Source of the DNA: Dama dama
Taxonomy: Eukaryota > Chordata > Mammalia > Artiodactyla > Cervidae
Length of the DNA: 64,000 bases
NCBI RefSeq assembly: GCF_033118175.1
Contig: NC_083697.1
Location: forward strand, 25,456,001 to 25,520,000
Direction of reading: 5' to 3'
The notes under the pieces are model-generated. The model was not told where the DNA came from, did no database searches, and worked only from the letters and a program-made list of their open reading frames with translations. Both the position numbers and the translations under genes were made by a program. Below are positions 45,493 through 56,300 of the stretch, in pieces (the stretch's first letter is position 1; every line of letters begins with the position of its first letter).

Positions 45493-46000
45493 TAAGGAAG
45501 AGGAGTGATCAAATGTACCAAATGATCCTGACAGATCAAGTAAGATGAGGAATGAGAATTGACCATCATATTTAAGATCATGAAGGTCACTGGCGACCTC
45601 AAGAAGACTTGTGAGGAGAAAATCTGATTAGATTGCTTTAAAACGAAAAGGAAGAAGAATTGAAATCAGGAAGTAAAGATAAATCTTTTGCTTGCCAAGA
45701 AATGCTGTGGTAGGTACAGTTGAAAATGGGTAAGAAGAAATATGTTTAAGATAAGAGAAAAATTCATATTTATGTATTTGTGAGAATAATTCAGTAATGA
45801 GGGAAAATTTGATGATTTGAGAGGTAGAAGGGAATATTGAAAGAACAATGTCCTTGAGTAGGCTACAAAGAAGTTTAGACAGTGAAGAATACAAGGCTGA
45901 TAAAGGATCTGAGTTTTTATGAGGGTAGCAGTGTAGAAGGATCAAGGGAGGAACAAAAAATAAAATGGTAATGTCAGCGCCTATATGGAATTTCTCTTAA
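45493..46000 (-). mobile_element. L2 LINE, antisense, segment 2
   Basis: The L2 resumes: 'gatcaaatgtaccaaatgatcctgacagatcaagtaagatgaggaatgagaattgaccatcatattt', 'gaaggtcactggcgacctcaagaagacttg', 'atctgattagattg'. This is the antisense of the fingers/palm part of the L2 reverse transcriptase. The minus-strand frame at 45628-45945 overlaps it but is decayed and has no intact catalytic motif. Confidence 0.75.
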
Positions 46001-47094
46001 TTTTTCAAACACTATGTAAATACAAACACTTCACTCCAAATTTAGTTTTTGGCAACTGACTGCCCAAAATGTAGATTAACCAAGATTTTCTAGTTCATTG
46101 CTTACCCTAATCTCTGAGGGACTGGTAAGGAAAAGAAGTGGAGATAAAACTCAAAATCCATATCAATTATGGACATTTTTAGCATAGCATCAGATTAAAG
46201 TTAAGTAAGGATAAAAGGTTATTCATAAAATACATTTAAGAATTTTCTGAGCACTTCACATACTTCTTCACATTTTCCATTGCCATGACATTTTCAGTTT
46301 TCATGTGTGAGTGTGATTCTATCAATGTACAACTCAAAATTATAATTTTAAAATAGAATAAATAGATTTTATGGAAATCTGAGATTTTGGCCATAGCTAA
46401 AAGAGAATAGAATTCCAATTATTAATTAAAGTAAACAAATGTGTCCATAAAGACAGCAAGGAAGCACATTTTTTCTTGTGAAAATAACTGATTGGTCGAG
46501 GACTTGTGGGCCTTAAAACAGGTGTATCTTTATTACCTGAGGTGAAAACATTTCTAATATTTCCCTGGTGGAAAATGCTGGTTAAAACGACATGTCTAAT
46601 ATTCTATCAATATAAAATTAGAGAAAAAGTCAGATGACATTCATATAAGAATATTAAACAAAATATAAAAGGCCACCTTGTAGTGGTGAGAATTCAAGTG
46701 ATTTTATTATTCTCTACACTTTCTATATTGCTTAAATTATTTCTATTATCTTTAAAATTAGGAAAAAAGTATAATAACAACCATTATTATTTTGAATAAT
46801 AAAAGAGGCAGTGATCAAGAAAATAACAGAGTCAGCACACAGTTATGTAATGCTAAAAAATAGTTTCAGCTATTATTACAGAACACAGAATGCTCAACTT
46901 TAACCTTAATTCTATCACCGTCTTGCTTAGGTGGCTTCAAGCAAATAAAAAGATCATTTACATGACTATTGTCTCATTGCAAGAAAGATAGAGTAATTAT
47001 ACCAGGGTGTGGTAGATTAACTAAACTGCCTGAAAGCAACTTGGGGAAAGTGATATAAGTTATTTTTAAGATTTATTATTTTGTTTGTTTGTTT
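46001..47094. other. Mostly unique DNA
   Basis: No gene. About 46690-46790 ('ttattattctctacactttctatattgcttaaattatttctat...ttaggaaaaaagtataataac') resembles an old L1 3' end in sense orientation; weakly supported. Confidence 0.4.
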
Positions 47095-47285
47095 CATAGA
47101 TTAAAGTCTGTGCTTTTCCAAGCAAAAAAGATCAGAGCACCAGAGATTTTTCAGCTCCAAAAGCCAAACTCTGCCCTCAGTTATGTGTATGCAATTAGCT
47201 GCATGTGTATAATTGAGGGAAGAATTTGGCACACAAAATTTGGAATAATCTGGAAATTTTTTAAATCTGGAAAAAATTAGAATCT
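47095..47285. mobile_element. Palindromic unit, possible MITE
   Basis: The inner arms 47161-47191 and 47198-47228 are inverted repeats of each other over 31 bases with about 7 mismatches, around a 6-base loop (attagc). Weaker mirrored blocks continue outward on both sides ('ttttccaagcaaaaaagatc' against 'ttttccagatttaaaaaatt' on the other strand). Both strands give frames with the same look (PNSAL-Y...EGRIW and PNSSLNY...EGRVW), which confirms the palindrome. An old non-autonomous DNA transposon with long inverted repeats is the simplest reading; family unknown. Confidence 0.55.
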
Positions 47286-48708
47286 GTTTGATAAAATAAA
47301 CTATGATGTGATCTAAATTCAAACAGGCTTTGATGTGTTTAAAAAATGGTGTTTTCACGTACATGAGAAAAGAAAATTTTCATTTAGCCCAGACTAGAAA
47401 AGACAATTCTGGAGGATGAGAGGGAAGAACATAGCAGCAAGCAAACTTTTCCCAGGATTACAAATACCATGTGTATCCCTGATAAGAAGGGAGTTTGTGC
47501 TCCCTTACTGTTAATGGTGCCTCACGCAACAAGAGAGAGGAGAGGAGAAGGGAGGGGAGGGTCTGTGTGTGAATACTCTTGAACTCCCCAGAGTATTCTT
47601 ACTGCGGCTTTCACATGCATCTGGTATACTTTTATTATCTACAAATCCCCCTCTCCTGCACTCCCTGCTCACTATTAGAGTGAGCTCTTCCGCAAATCGA
47701 TCCTTCCCCAAGTCATCTATCAAGTATAAAATCAGCCCAAGCAAAGCAGACTTTCTTCTCAGCTTTTGTTCCTACTTCAATATTCCTTTCACATGTCATC
47801 TGAACAGGACCACCAATGTTCTGCTTCTAATAATTTCTGAAGCCCCTTTCAATGTTTCATTTTAAACCAGAAATTGAAAATAAATAAAGGTCCATACCTA
47901 GATCTTTATCATATTCTAAACTTCTTCTTTCAATGTCACATTTGAAATTCTGACATATCCCTTTTAGCCCTGCCATGTCACCGAGCAAGAAATCAGAACA
48001 GAGGAATAACAGAAACCACAACTCCTTTCCCCCATTTCTGCCTTGGGGGGAGGAAAAAAAAGCTAGTGTGCAATGTGCAGAATGTTCATTCTTCTGGCTG
48101 TGTGTGTTGAGCTATTTATCAACCCACAAAGTATGATCTGTTTCTCCTTTATGGTCCTTTCAACACAAAAAAAATATTGGCGTTGCTTCTCCCTGCCCCT
48201 CAAGAGAGTCATCTGGATTATAACCGCACTACCCATGGGATTAAACCACTTGTAAAGAAGTGGAGTCTTTTGCTTTTGGATCTTGAAACTTTGAAAACAA
48301 CCTTAAGCTATTCTCCTAAACACATTAAAAGGAGCAATTTTGTGTGTTCTTCAGGCATCTTTACAAGTTCTTGTGAAAGGGTAAATGTTGCTGGTTTGCA
48401 TTTTATATGTTCGTTATTTTTCAGAATAGCCCTGCCTATCACCATAGATATGGTTATAAAATCAGAAGAGAAAAGCCAAAGTCTTTCTAAATGGCCTTTT
48501 GCCCCCTCTATGCACCAAAGGCAAAATATTTTATAATTAAATATTAATATGGTCTCTGACCACTGCTTCAATAATCGAAACATGTAATTGTTCAGAGACC
48601 TGGTGCACCCCATCTCGAAAACCCAGTAAATCTCGTTAAGTTTCAGTTCATCTTTTTCAAGAGGCTAATCTATTTTTGTCAGAAACTAAATAATACTCAC
48701 ACTTTAAA
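47286..48708. other. Unique DNA
   Basis: No named repeat or gene. A purine-rich G-run stretch lies at 47528-47562. Frames 47569-47865 and 48177-48536 (98 and 119 codons) show no domain, no signal peptide of clear quality and no neighbours, so they are not annotated as genes. Confidence 0.45.
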
Positions 48709-48901
48709 TTTTTTTTTATTTATTTGGCTGTGCTGGGTCTTAGTTGCGATATGCAGGATCTTTAGTCGTTGCATGCAGGGTCTTTTAGTTGTGGCATGCA
48801 GCATTTTAAGTTGCAGATGTGAACTCTTAGTTGCAGCATGTGGGATCTACTTCCCTGGCCAAGGAGCGAACCCAGACCCCCTGCACTGGGAGTGCACAGT
48901 C
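48709..48901 (-). mobile_element. CHR-type tRNA SINE, head missing
   Basis: Antisense CHR: T-rich tail side 'ttttttatttatttggctgtgctgggtcttagttgcg', then repeated 'ttagttg-ggcatgcag' units, 'gcatgtgggatctacttccctggcc' and 'gaacccagaccccctgcactgggag'. The terminal head (gggacttccctgg type) is not present. Confidence 0.82.
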
Positions 48902-48967
48902 TAGAAATCCTCCTTCCTAATATCAGCATGGGTTTTACCCTCTTTGAAGGTAAGCTCCTAGTTTCGC

Positions 48968-49345
48968 AGAATGTTAGATTGCTAGGGATGCCATAACAAA
49001 ATACTACAGCTTGGATGGCTTAAACAACAGAAAAATTTTTTCACAGTTCTGAAGGCTGGAAGTCCAAGATCAAAATGTCAGCAGCGTTGATTTCTCCCGA
49101 GGCCTTCTTAACTTGTACTCATCACCTGGTTGTCCCTCTGCGCACGAGTCCCTGGTTTCTCTTTTCCATCTTATAAGGACACTAGACATATCTGAATTTG
49201 GGTCTCAACCTTAGGGCCTCATTGTAACTTAACCGCTTTTTAAAGACTTTATCTCTGAATACAGTTAGATTCTGAGGTACTGGAGTTTAGAACTTTTAAT
49301 ATATGAATGGTGGTGGGGGGCACAGTTCAGCTCATAATTTAACTT
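48968..49345 (-). mobile_element. MLT1-like MaLR LTR
   Basis: Antisense: 'ttagattgctagggatgccataacaaaatactacag', 'ggcttaaacaacagaaaaattttttcacagttctgaaggctggaagtccaagatcaa', 'cttataaggacactagacat', 'gattctgaggtactggagtttagaac', 'gggggcacagttcagctcataa'. On the minus strand it begins at about 49345 and ends at about 48968. No internal coding region; a solo LTR or fragment. Confidence 0.75.
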
Positions 49346-49600
49346 CTTTTTTTATATTACCGTCACCCACACTCCATCATAGGAATTGTGGCCAGGCAAA
49401 CATTTGGTTAGGTATATCTTAAGGAATAATATTACATCTTAAAAATATGCAACAGTTTTTATTAATAGCAGTTGTGGAATATTTTGTTGTTCTGTTGCTA
49501 CATTTCTTGTCTTGATCAAGGTATGAAATCAGTAAATAACTGATAAGTTAAAAAGATATCAACTAACCAATGAAATGTTAGGTTGAGTAAATAAGTTTGT

Positions 49601-49646
49601 CACTGGCATGGCAAATTTCAGATTGCATCACCCCACCATGCCAGTG
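49601..49646. repeat. 11-bp stem inverted repeat
   Basis: cactggcatgg (49601-49611) and ccatgccagtg (49636-49646) are exact inverse complements with a 24-base spacer, able to form a hairpin in DNA or RNA. No known RNA family is recognised. Confidence 0.6.
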
Positions 49647-49760
49647 GTCATGACGTGATTTTATAAATAAATGTGCTTCCAAGTATACCTCTAATAATTT
49701 TTTAATCCCAAGTAATTTCTTTTACTGGGATGAAAGCCCTTTTTAAAAAATCCGCTACAA

Positions 49761-50067
49761 GACTTCCCTGGTGGCCCAGTGCTTATGAATGCAGGGCACA
49801 GTTGGGCTCGATCCCTGGTTTGGGAAGATCCCACATGTTACGGATCAGCTAAAGAAAGCCAGTGTGCCAGAACTACTGAGCCCATGCTCTGGAGCCCAGG
49901 AGCTGCAACTATTGAAGCCTGTGTGCCTTAGTGCCTGGGCTCCACAAAAGAGGAGCCACCACAATGAGAAGCCCACACACTGCAACTAATGATTAGCCCC
50001 TGCTTGCCACAACTAGAGAAAGCATCTGAGCAGCAATGAAAATACAGTGCAGCCAAAAATAAAATAA
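49761..50067 (+). mobile_element. CHR-type tRNA SINE with long target duplication
   Basis: Sense CHR: 'gacttccctggtggcccagtg', 'ctcgatccctggtttgggaagatcccacatg', 'ccagaactactgagcccatg', 'caatgagaagccc', 'cagcaatgaaaatacagtgcagcc' and an A-rich tail. The 20 bases before it (49741-49760) recur at 50068-50087 with one mismatch, a clean target-site duplication extended slightly by the tail. Confidence 0.92.
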
Positions 50068-50199
50068 TTTTAAAAAATCCTCTACAATAAGTATAACTGA
50101 TTTCATAGACTAAATCACTACAAATTCCCCCAAAGAATTGTGACTGCTCCACCTGGCCCTTCCGTGTAGACACTCCCCAAGGTCCTCTCACCAGCTGTC

Positions 50200-50365
50200 C
50201 TCTCAGCTCACTTTGCACACATTCCTTGATGACCTCATCTATTCCCATAGTTTTATTCTGACCTTCCCACAGGTGGCTCCCAAATCTATATCTTACTGAG
50301 GACCCAAACCTACATTTCCACTGTCCAGTGGGTTTCTTTGCAGTGTTGCAGACACCTCACAGGAA
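50200..50365 (+). mobile_element. L2 LINE fragment (reverse-transcriptase region)
   Basis: Sense L2 patch: 'ttgatgacctcatctattcccatagttttattc', 'ggtggctcccaaatctatatctt', 'acatttccactgtccagtgggtttc'. This corresponds to the segment around and after the YADD motif, but the coding capacity is lost. Confidence 0.65.
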
Positions 50366-50402
50366 AACCTTCTTCTCTAAAAACATGATTACCATACAAA
50401 AG

Positions 50403-50528
50403 TTGTGATACTGTGACATAATTAGAAGTATATATATTTGGTCTTCATCACTGGTTCTTGTCACAGAACTTCTAAGACCCTTGGTATTTCCTGGGTGGTA
50501 AAAATGAAAGGAGCATCCTTTATTATTC
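50403..50528 (+). mobile_element. ERVL-type LTR (MER21-like), segment 1
   Basis: 'tatatatatttggtcttcatcactggttcttgtcacagaacttctaagacccttggtatttcctgggtggtaaaaatgaaagg' is the 5' part of an old LTR that continues after the BovB at 52013 and after the Bov-tA at 52793. Family name by memory; tentative. Confidence 0.6.
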
Positions 50529-52012
50529 ATAAGAATACAAACAAGGTTAGTGGAGTTGATGAATTCCAACTGAGCTATTTCAAATCCTAAAAGATGATGC
50601 TGTTGAAGTGTTGAACTCAATATGCCAGCAAATATGTAAAACTCAGGGCTGGAAAAGGTCAGTTTTCATTCCAATCCCAAAGAAAGGCAATGTCAAAGAA
50701 TATTCAAACTACTACCACACAATTGCACTCATCTAATACACTAGCAAAGTAATGCTCAAAATTCTCCAAGCCGGGCTTCAATAGTACATGAACCACGAAC
50801 TTCCCAGATGTTCAAGCTGGATTTAGAAAAGGCAGAGGAACCAGAGATCAAAATGCCTACATTCGTTGGATCATAGAAAAAGCAAGAGAATTCCAGAAAA
50901 ACATCTGCTTCATTGGCTATAATAAAGCCTTTGACTGTGTGAATCACAACAAACTGTGGAAAATTCTTAAAGAGATGGGAATACTAGACCACCTTACCTG
51001 CCTCCTGAGAAACCTGTATGCAGGTCAGGAAGCAACAGTTAGAACCAGGCATGGAAAAACAGACTGGTTCCAAATTGGGAAAGGAGTCCATCATGACTGT
51101 ATATTGTCACCCTGATTAGTCAACTTATACACGGAGTACATCATGCGAAATGCCAGGCTGAATGAAGCACAAGCTGGAATCAAGATTACCGTCAGAAATA
51201 TCAATAACCTAAGATATGCAGATGACAGTACCCTAATGGCAGAAAGTGAAGAGGAACTAAAGAGCCTCTTGATGAGGTGAAGGAGGAGAGTGAAAAAGTT
51301 GGCTTAAAACCCAACATTCAAAAAACTAAGATCATGGCATCTGGTTGCATCACTTCATGGCAAATAGATGGGAAACATTGTTTCCATGGGAAACAATGGA
51401 AACAGTGAGAGACTTTATATTCTTGGGCTCCAAAATCACTGCAGATGGTAACTGCAGCCATGAAATTAAAAGATGCTTGCTCCTTGGAAGAAAAGCTATG
51501 ACAAACCTAGACAGCATATTAAAAAGCAGCATCACTACTTTGCCGACCAAGGTCCATCTAATCAAAGCTATGGTTTTTCCAGTAGTAATGAATGGATGTG
51601 AGAGTTGGAACATAAAGAAGGCTGAGTGCAGAAGAATTGATGCTTTTGAACTGTGGTGTTGGAGAAGGCTCTTGAGAGTCCCTTTAGACTGCAAGGAGAT
51701 CCAACCAGTCAATCCTAAAGGAAATCAATCCTGAATATTCATTAGAAGGACTGATGGCTAAAGCTGAAACTCCAATACTTTGGCCACTGGATGCAAAGAG
51801 CCAACTCATTAGAAAAGACCCTGATGCTGGGAAAGATTGAAGGCAGAAAGAGAAGGGGATGACAGAGGATGAGATGGTTGGATGGCATCACTGACTCAAG
51901 GACATGAGTTTGAGCAAACTCCAGGAGATGGTGATGGACAGGGAAGTCTGGCATGCTGCAGTCCATGGGGTCACAAAGAGTCAGACATGACTGAGGGACT
52001 GAGCAACAACAA
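50529..52012 (+). mobile_element. BovB inserted in an LTR, 5'-truncated
   Basis: Sense BovB from the 'acaaggttagtggagttgatg' block (start of the reverse-transcriptase core) to 'catgactgagggactgagcaacaaca'. Older than the 38517 copy, judging by more stops and indels. It interrupts the LTR, whose two halves resume exactly on each side. Confidence 0.94.
50560..51990 (+). pseudogene. BovB reverse transcriptase, disabled
   Basis: Remains of the polymerase: the motif A region at about 50905-50945 has lost an in-register IDYAKAFD, the motif B region at about 51080-51115 has a changed PCLF, and the YADD equivalent lies at about 51217-51230 ('agatatgcagatgac'). The longest open piece, 51345-51734 (129 codons), carries the conserved VMNGCESWNIKKAEC...AFELWCWRRLLRVP region. 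Stops and shifts before and after it destroy the frame. A local foldback insertion lies at 51371-51398. Confidence 0.9.
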
Positions 52013-52582
52013 GCTGAGTTTATGCTAACTAGCGACTCTTGAGGTTGGGGTGGGGATTGGTTGCCAAAGGAGCCAGCCACGTGATTGGAGGATTGGAACT
52101 TACATTCAGGCCCACGCTAAACTTCTAGAGAGGAGAATGAGGCTAGGGATTAAGTCAAATCACCAATAGTTGATGATTTAATGAATCATGCCTAAGTAAT
52201 GGAATGTCCATGAAAAACTCTTCAAGAGCTTCCAGGTTGGTGAATGCATCCATGTGCCAGGAGACTGGTAAACCCCAAACTCCATAGAGACTGAAGTTCT
52301 TGCCCTCAGGACCCTTCCAGAACTTGCCCTGTGTACCTTTTAACTGATTGTTCAGTTTATACTTTAGAATAAGCCAGCAATGGAAAGTAAAATATTTCCC
52401 TAAATTCTGTGAGCCATTATAGCAAATTGTAGAAACTAAGGTGGGTGGGGGAAAGTCATGGAAACCCCAAATTTGTAGCCAAGTCAGACAGAAGTATGAG
52501 TAATCTGAAGACCCACTACTTGTAATTGGCATCAGATGTGGGGGAGACAGTCTTGTGGGACTGAGCCCTTAATCTACGGAAA
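52013..52582 (+). mobile_element. ERVL-type LTR (MER21-like), segment 2
   Basis: LTR body: 'aaatcaccaatagttgatgatttaatgaatcatgcctaagtaatgg', 'catgaaaaactcttcaagagcttccaggttggtgaatgc', 'cttgccctgtgtacc', 'agaataagccagcaatgg', 'cattatagcaaattgtagaaactaagg', 'tggcatcagatgtgggggagacagtcttgtgggactgagccctt'. No viral gene is present. The 125-codon minus frame 52155-52532 is a chance frame over it. Confidence 0.7.
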
Positions 52583-52792
52583 GAAAGTGAAAGTGCTAGT
52601 CTCTCAGTTGTGTCCACCTCTTTGTGACCCCATGGACTCACCACACTCCTCTGTTCATGGAATTCTCCAGGCAAGAATACCGGAGTGGGTAGCCTTTCCG
52701 TTCTCCAGGGGATCTTCCCAACCCAGGGATCAAACTCGGGTCTCCTGCATTGCAGGCAGATTCTTTAACTGTCTGAATCACCAAGGAAGTCC
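52583..52792 (-). mobile_element. Bov-tA SINE inside the LTR
   Basis: Antisense Bov-tA, with 'ttgtgtccacctctttgtgaccccatggact' at the 3' side and the head ('ggacttccttggtgattcag' on the minus strand) at the right. Confidence 0.93.
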
Positions 52793-52930
52793 TGTGGGGT
52801 CTATACTAACTCTGCATAGCTAATTTCAGAATGAATGAAATGGTAGGACACCCAGTAGGTGTCCACAGAGAACTGGAAAAGTTCTTGTGGAAAACTCACA
52901 CATTTTGTGTCAGATGTGTTCTTAGTAGTA
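52793..52930 (+). mobile_element. ERVL-type LTR (MER21-like), segment 3
   Basis: The LTR ends with 'ggtaggacacccagtaggtgtccacagagaactgg' and 'acacattttgtgtcagatgtgttc', the usual 3' end of the same LTR type. Confidence 0.65.
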
Positions 52931-52969
52931 AAACAATTTTCCTTTAAAGATAAAGAATATAACTGATCT

Positions 52970-53160
52970 GGGTTCCAATCCAAACGTTTATGCAAACAAA
53001 CTGTTGACCTTGGACAAGTAACTCAAGTTCCCTGAGCCTTGAGTTAATTAATTAATCGAAAAACCAGTTAACTAAAATCTGACTCCTTTGTAGGAACAAC
53101 ATGAAGGTTAAATAAAAAGTTTAAATTAAAAAGGATGTACTTAGCATTTACTCAATAGAT
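52970..53160 (+). repeat. MIR SINE
   Basis: Degenerate sense MIR: 'gttgaccttggacaagtaactcaagttccctgagcc', then 'aggaacaacatgaaggttaaataaaaag' and 'tacttagcatttactcaata'. Confidence 0.75.
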
Positions 53161-53179
53161 TGAAGTGCTACAGACCTAA

Positions 53180-53265
53180 GAAAAGTAAGGAAGGGAAGAA
53201 GGAAGGCAAATGGGAAAAAAAGAAGGAAAAGAAGAAAAAGGAGAAAAAAGGAAAGAAAGAAGGTT
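53180..53265 (+). repeat. Purine-rich (GAAA/GGAA)n tract
   Basis: About 85 bases of almost pure A/G (gaaggaaggcaaatgggaaaaa...). A similar (AAAG)n tract is at 54227-54262. The Lys/Glu-rich frame 53210-53491 starts in this tract and is not a gene. Confidence 0.88.
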
Positions 53266-53269
53266 GAAA

Positions 53270-55090
53270 TATTTTATATATGTATTCTTTAACTTGATTA
53301 ATGAAATATCATTCTCCCAATTCATATTGTTAAAATTTTTGTCAAATTCTGCTTCTTTCTTTTCCACATCTTTCACATATGGTCAACAGCTAACATCTGT
53401 TGATCTCCTTCTAAAATGTGTCCCTAATACATATACTCTTTTCTCTGCTGACTGGTTTGGTTCTGACTTTTATTGCTATTCAGCTGGCTAAGATATCTAG
53501 TCTAATTTTCACTTGTTTTTTCTCCCTTCTCCCTTTCTCCCATTATTTCAATTCCTATCCCTAAATTTCCTTCATACTGCTCATATCTTCTTTATGTGAC
53601 TATATAAATTAAAATTTTTCCATGATTCTTCATTCCATAGAACCATAGATTCCATTAACAACCAACGTTTATCTCCATTCTATTTTATCCAAGATTTTTT
53701 CCATGAAAGTTCTCAAAAGCATCTCGTGCACCAGCCATAAAAGATGTATCACTCACAAACCCAAATGCAGAAGTGGGCAACCACTCTGCCCACTTTTATT
53801 CACATCACCCTGTGAATCTCCTTCCTTTCATTCACCTACCAAAATTCTACCCAATTTTCTCATGTGAGAATAATTATTCATACCAACTCTGTGTTCTTCC
53901 CCATGAGCTGAGTTGACTGAGAATAGATACAGCAATCAGATGAATGTTTAGTCAAATAGACATTAAGTCATTGTCAAAATATTGGTTTTACTATTGGCAA
54001 TATCAGATTAACAAACGCAGCTATATTTATGACAAGATTTGTTTTGTTTTGTTTTACTCTCTTTCCCCAAACCTACTGGTCAAGACTGTTCCTCCAAAGA
54101 AGAGCTAAGATCTTCAGATCAGAAACACTTATCCAGAACCCTCCCATTAGGCTCTGGGACCCCATAGATGTGAATCTTGAGGTCCTTAGACCCTGACCTG
54201 GGGGTACTTACTCTATGGAGGAGCCTAGAAAAAAGAAAGAAAGAAAAGAAAAAAAAAGAAAAGTACACTTCCTCAAAGCAGACAGATCTCAAAGAGGAAG
54301 GGGAGATATACTGAAGCCAAGCTAGTGCAATGACTATCCTTTCAATTTCTCATATCAATTAAGTCAGTCTTCTTGGGGGAAGGAGAGGAAGAAATGCAAA
54401 TGAGAGAAAAGGTCAAGCTTCACTTTTCATTAGTTACGGAAGGATCAAAGTTTCTACCTCTTGTGTGTGAGCAGGCAGGAACCCTGGATGAGGGGAAATG
54501 TGGTCCCATCCATGCCCTGCCTTTCAGTGTTTAACTTAAGATCCTAAAATGTGCATAAAAAGTAAATTGTCCTTTTGTGGGAAAGTTGAAGTTATAGCTA
54601 AACATATAAACTGCATTAAAAATATGAATAGTAAAATGAAACAATCAGGTAATAGAAGGAAAAAGAAATGAAAAAGTCGACTGGCCAATATGGAAACAAG
54701 AAAGAACAAAAAACATATGGAAACTTTTTTTCAAAATTAATTATTAAGGCACATATGGCCAAAAAAAAAAACCACACAAAAGTTTATGTATGTTTAAATA
54801 CATTTGAATTCCTTTTTCTCTGTAGTGGGTAACATCATAAGGCAGATTTGTGTTTTATTTAGTTGCTTTGTTTGAATTTCCTGAAAGGAAAAGTAAAGAC
54901 TATTTAATATAAATATAGAGATTTTGGTGTCTTTTCCCAACATACTATAAATGTGGGATTCGAAAGTTCAGTTTGGTATTATTGCTGACAGTACCACAGT
55001 GTCATGGTATAAGTATGATTGAAAAAGAACTTGAATAAGCATATGAAAACAGGTACTTGAGTCCTCCTCATTAATAAAAATTTATTATAT
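53270..55090. other. Unique DNA with (AAAG)n
   Basis: No gene or named transposon seen in 1.8 kb. It includes pyrimidine-rich 53510-53560 and (AAAG)n at 54227-54262. Confidence 0.45.
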
Positions 55091-55094
55091 GAAT

Positions 55095-55128
55095 ATATAT
55101 ATATATAATTTTTATTACACACACACAC
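55095..55128. repeat. (TA)n and (AC)n microsatellites
   Basis: A tatatatata run at 55095-55107 and an acacacacacac run at 55117-55128 lie immediately left of a Bov-tA; a tatatgcatacatata tract (55332-55362) lies to its right. Confidence 0.85.
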
Positions 55129-55329
55129 AGGCTTCTCTAGTGGTTCATGCAACAAAGAATCTGTCTGCAATGCAGGAGACCCAGGTTCAATTCCTGGGTT
55201 GGGAAGATCCCCTGCAGAAGGGAATGGCTACCTACTCCAATATTCTTGCCTGGAGAATTTCATGGCCAGAGGAGCCTGGTGAGTCCATGGGGTCACAAAG
55301 GTTTGGACACAACATAGCAACGAACACTA
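55129..55329 (+). mobile_element. Bov-tA SINE in microsatellite
   Basis: Sense Bov-tA with a diverged head ('ggcttctctagtggttcatgcaacaaag') and a full A-domain ending 'ggtttggacacaacatagcaacgaacac'. Confidence 0.94.
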
Positions 55330-55789
55330 CTAGTATATATATGCATACATATACATATACATGTCTCCTTAGGCCTAAAATTTTCATGCTCATTTTTCAG
55401 TTCATTTTGTTTTTTTAGAAAATATTGAATGATTCCACTTAATCATTTTTTATTTATATGAATATTATTAAATCATGCCTTTTACATCGAAAATGGATTT
55501 GTGTTTTTGTTGTATTTGGATGAGTCCAAATTATGCTTTTGAAAGAGAAATTTGAATTTGACATACATTAAAGGCCTTTTTTGATATATTAGGGGGGAAA
55601 TACACCTGGAATTATAAATAGCCAGGTTGAAAAATCTTCAGAATTGTGCTTAAATTACCTCAAATATTGGATTTTCCACTAAAACTATAGTAAGACTCAA
55701 GGAAAATGAAGTATTCCAAATTCTAAAGTAGTGAATATGCAAATGTCATCACATTAAATCACTAACAAGCAATATAAAGGAATTGAGAG

Positions 55790-55989
55790 TCACTTATTCA
55801 TTATTCAAAAGATATTTACTTGCTGTCTATCATGTGTAAAGAACAATTTTGGGGATTTTTTTTCCCACACTAATAAGCAAAAAGTGATAAAAATTTCAGC
55901 TCTGACTGTGCTTACATTTAAGGGAAAGGAGACAGATTATGAATAAGCAAAATGAGTAGTTTATTATTTTCAAATGCTACAAAGAAAAT
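55790..55989 (-). mobile_element. L2 3' end, segment 1
   Basis: Antisense L2 3' end: 'cacttattcattattcaaaagatatttacttgctgtctatcatgtg', 'gctctgactgtgcttacatttaagggaaaggagacagattatgaataagc'. It continues after the Bov-tA at 56226. Confidence 0.72.
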
Positions 55990-56214
55990 GGGGTTTCCCA
56001 AGTGGCGCCAGTGGTAAAGAACTTGTCTACCAATGCAGGAGATTTAAGAGATGTGGGTTTGATCCCTGTGTCAGGAAGATCCCTTGAGAAGGAAATGGCA
56101 ACGCACTCAGTATTCTTGCCTAGAAAATCCCATGGACAGAGGAGCCTGGCAGGCTACAGTCCATAGGTCACAATGAACGGGACATGACTGAAGCGACTTA
56201 GCACACATGCACGC
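55990..56214 (+). mobile_element. Bov-tA SINE with target duplication, inside L2
   Basis: Sense Bov-tA ('ggggtttcccaagtggcgccagtgg' head). An exact 11-base duplication acaaagaaaat (55979-55989 and 56215-56225) flanks it, and L2 sequence continues on both sides. Confidence 0.95.
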
Positions 56215-56225
56215 ACAAAGAAAAT

Positions 56226-56300
56226 ACAAAGCAGGAAAAGGAATATGAAATATTTCAGGGGATGGGGAGATAACTACTACACTAAAAACATTCATCAGTT
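56226..56300 (-). mobile_element. L2 3' region, segment 2
   Basis: The 'acaaagcaggaaaaggaatatgaa...ggggatgggg' pattern is the continuation of the antisense L2. The end is not clear. Beyond it, 56300-57135 is unique DNA without a recognised feature. Confidence 0.55.

Noticed and set aside
48177..48613. 119-codon plus and 101-codon minus frames in unique DNA
   Set aside because: No domain, no splice-site-bounded conservation visible, overlapping on opposite strands; insufficient to call a gene.
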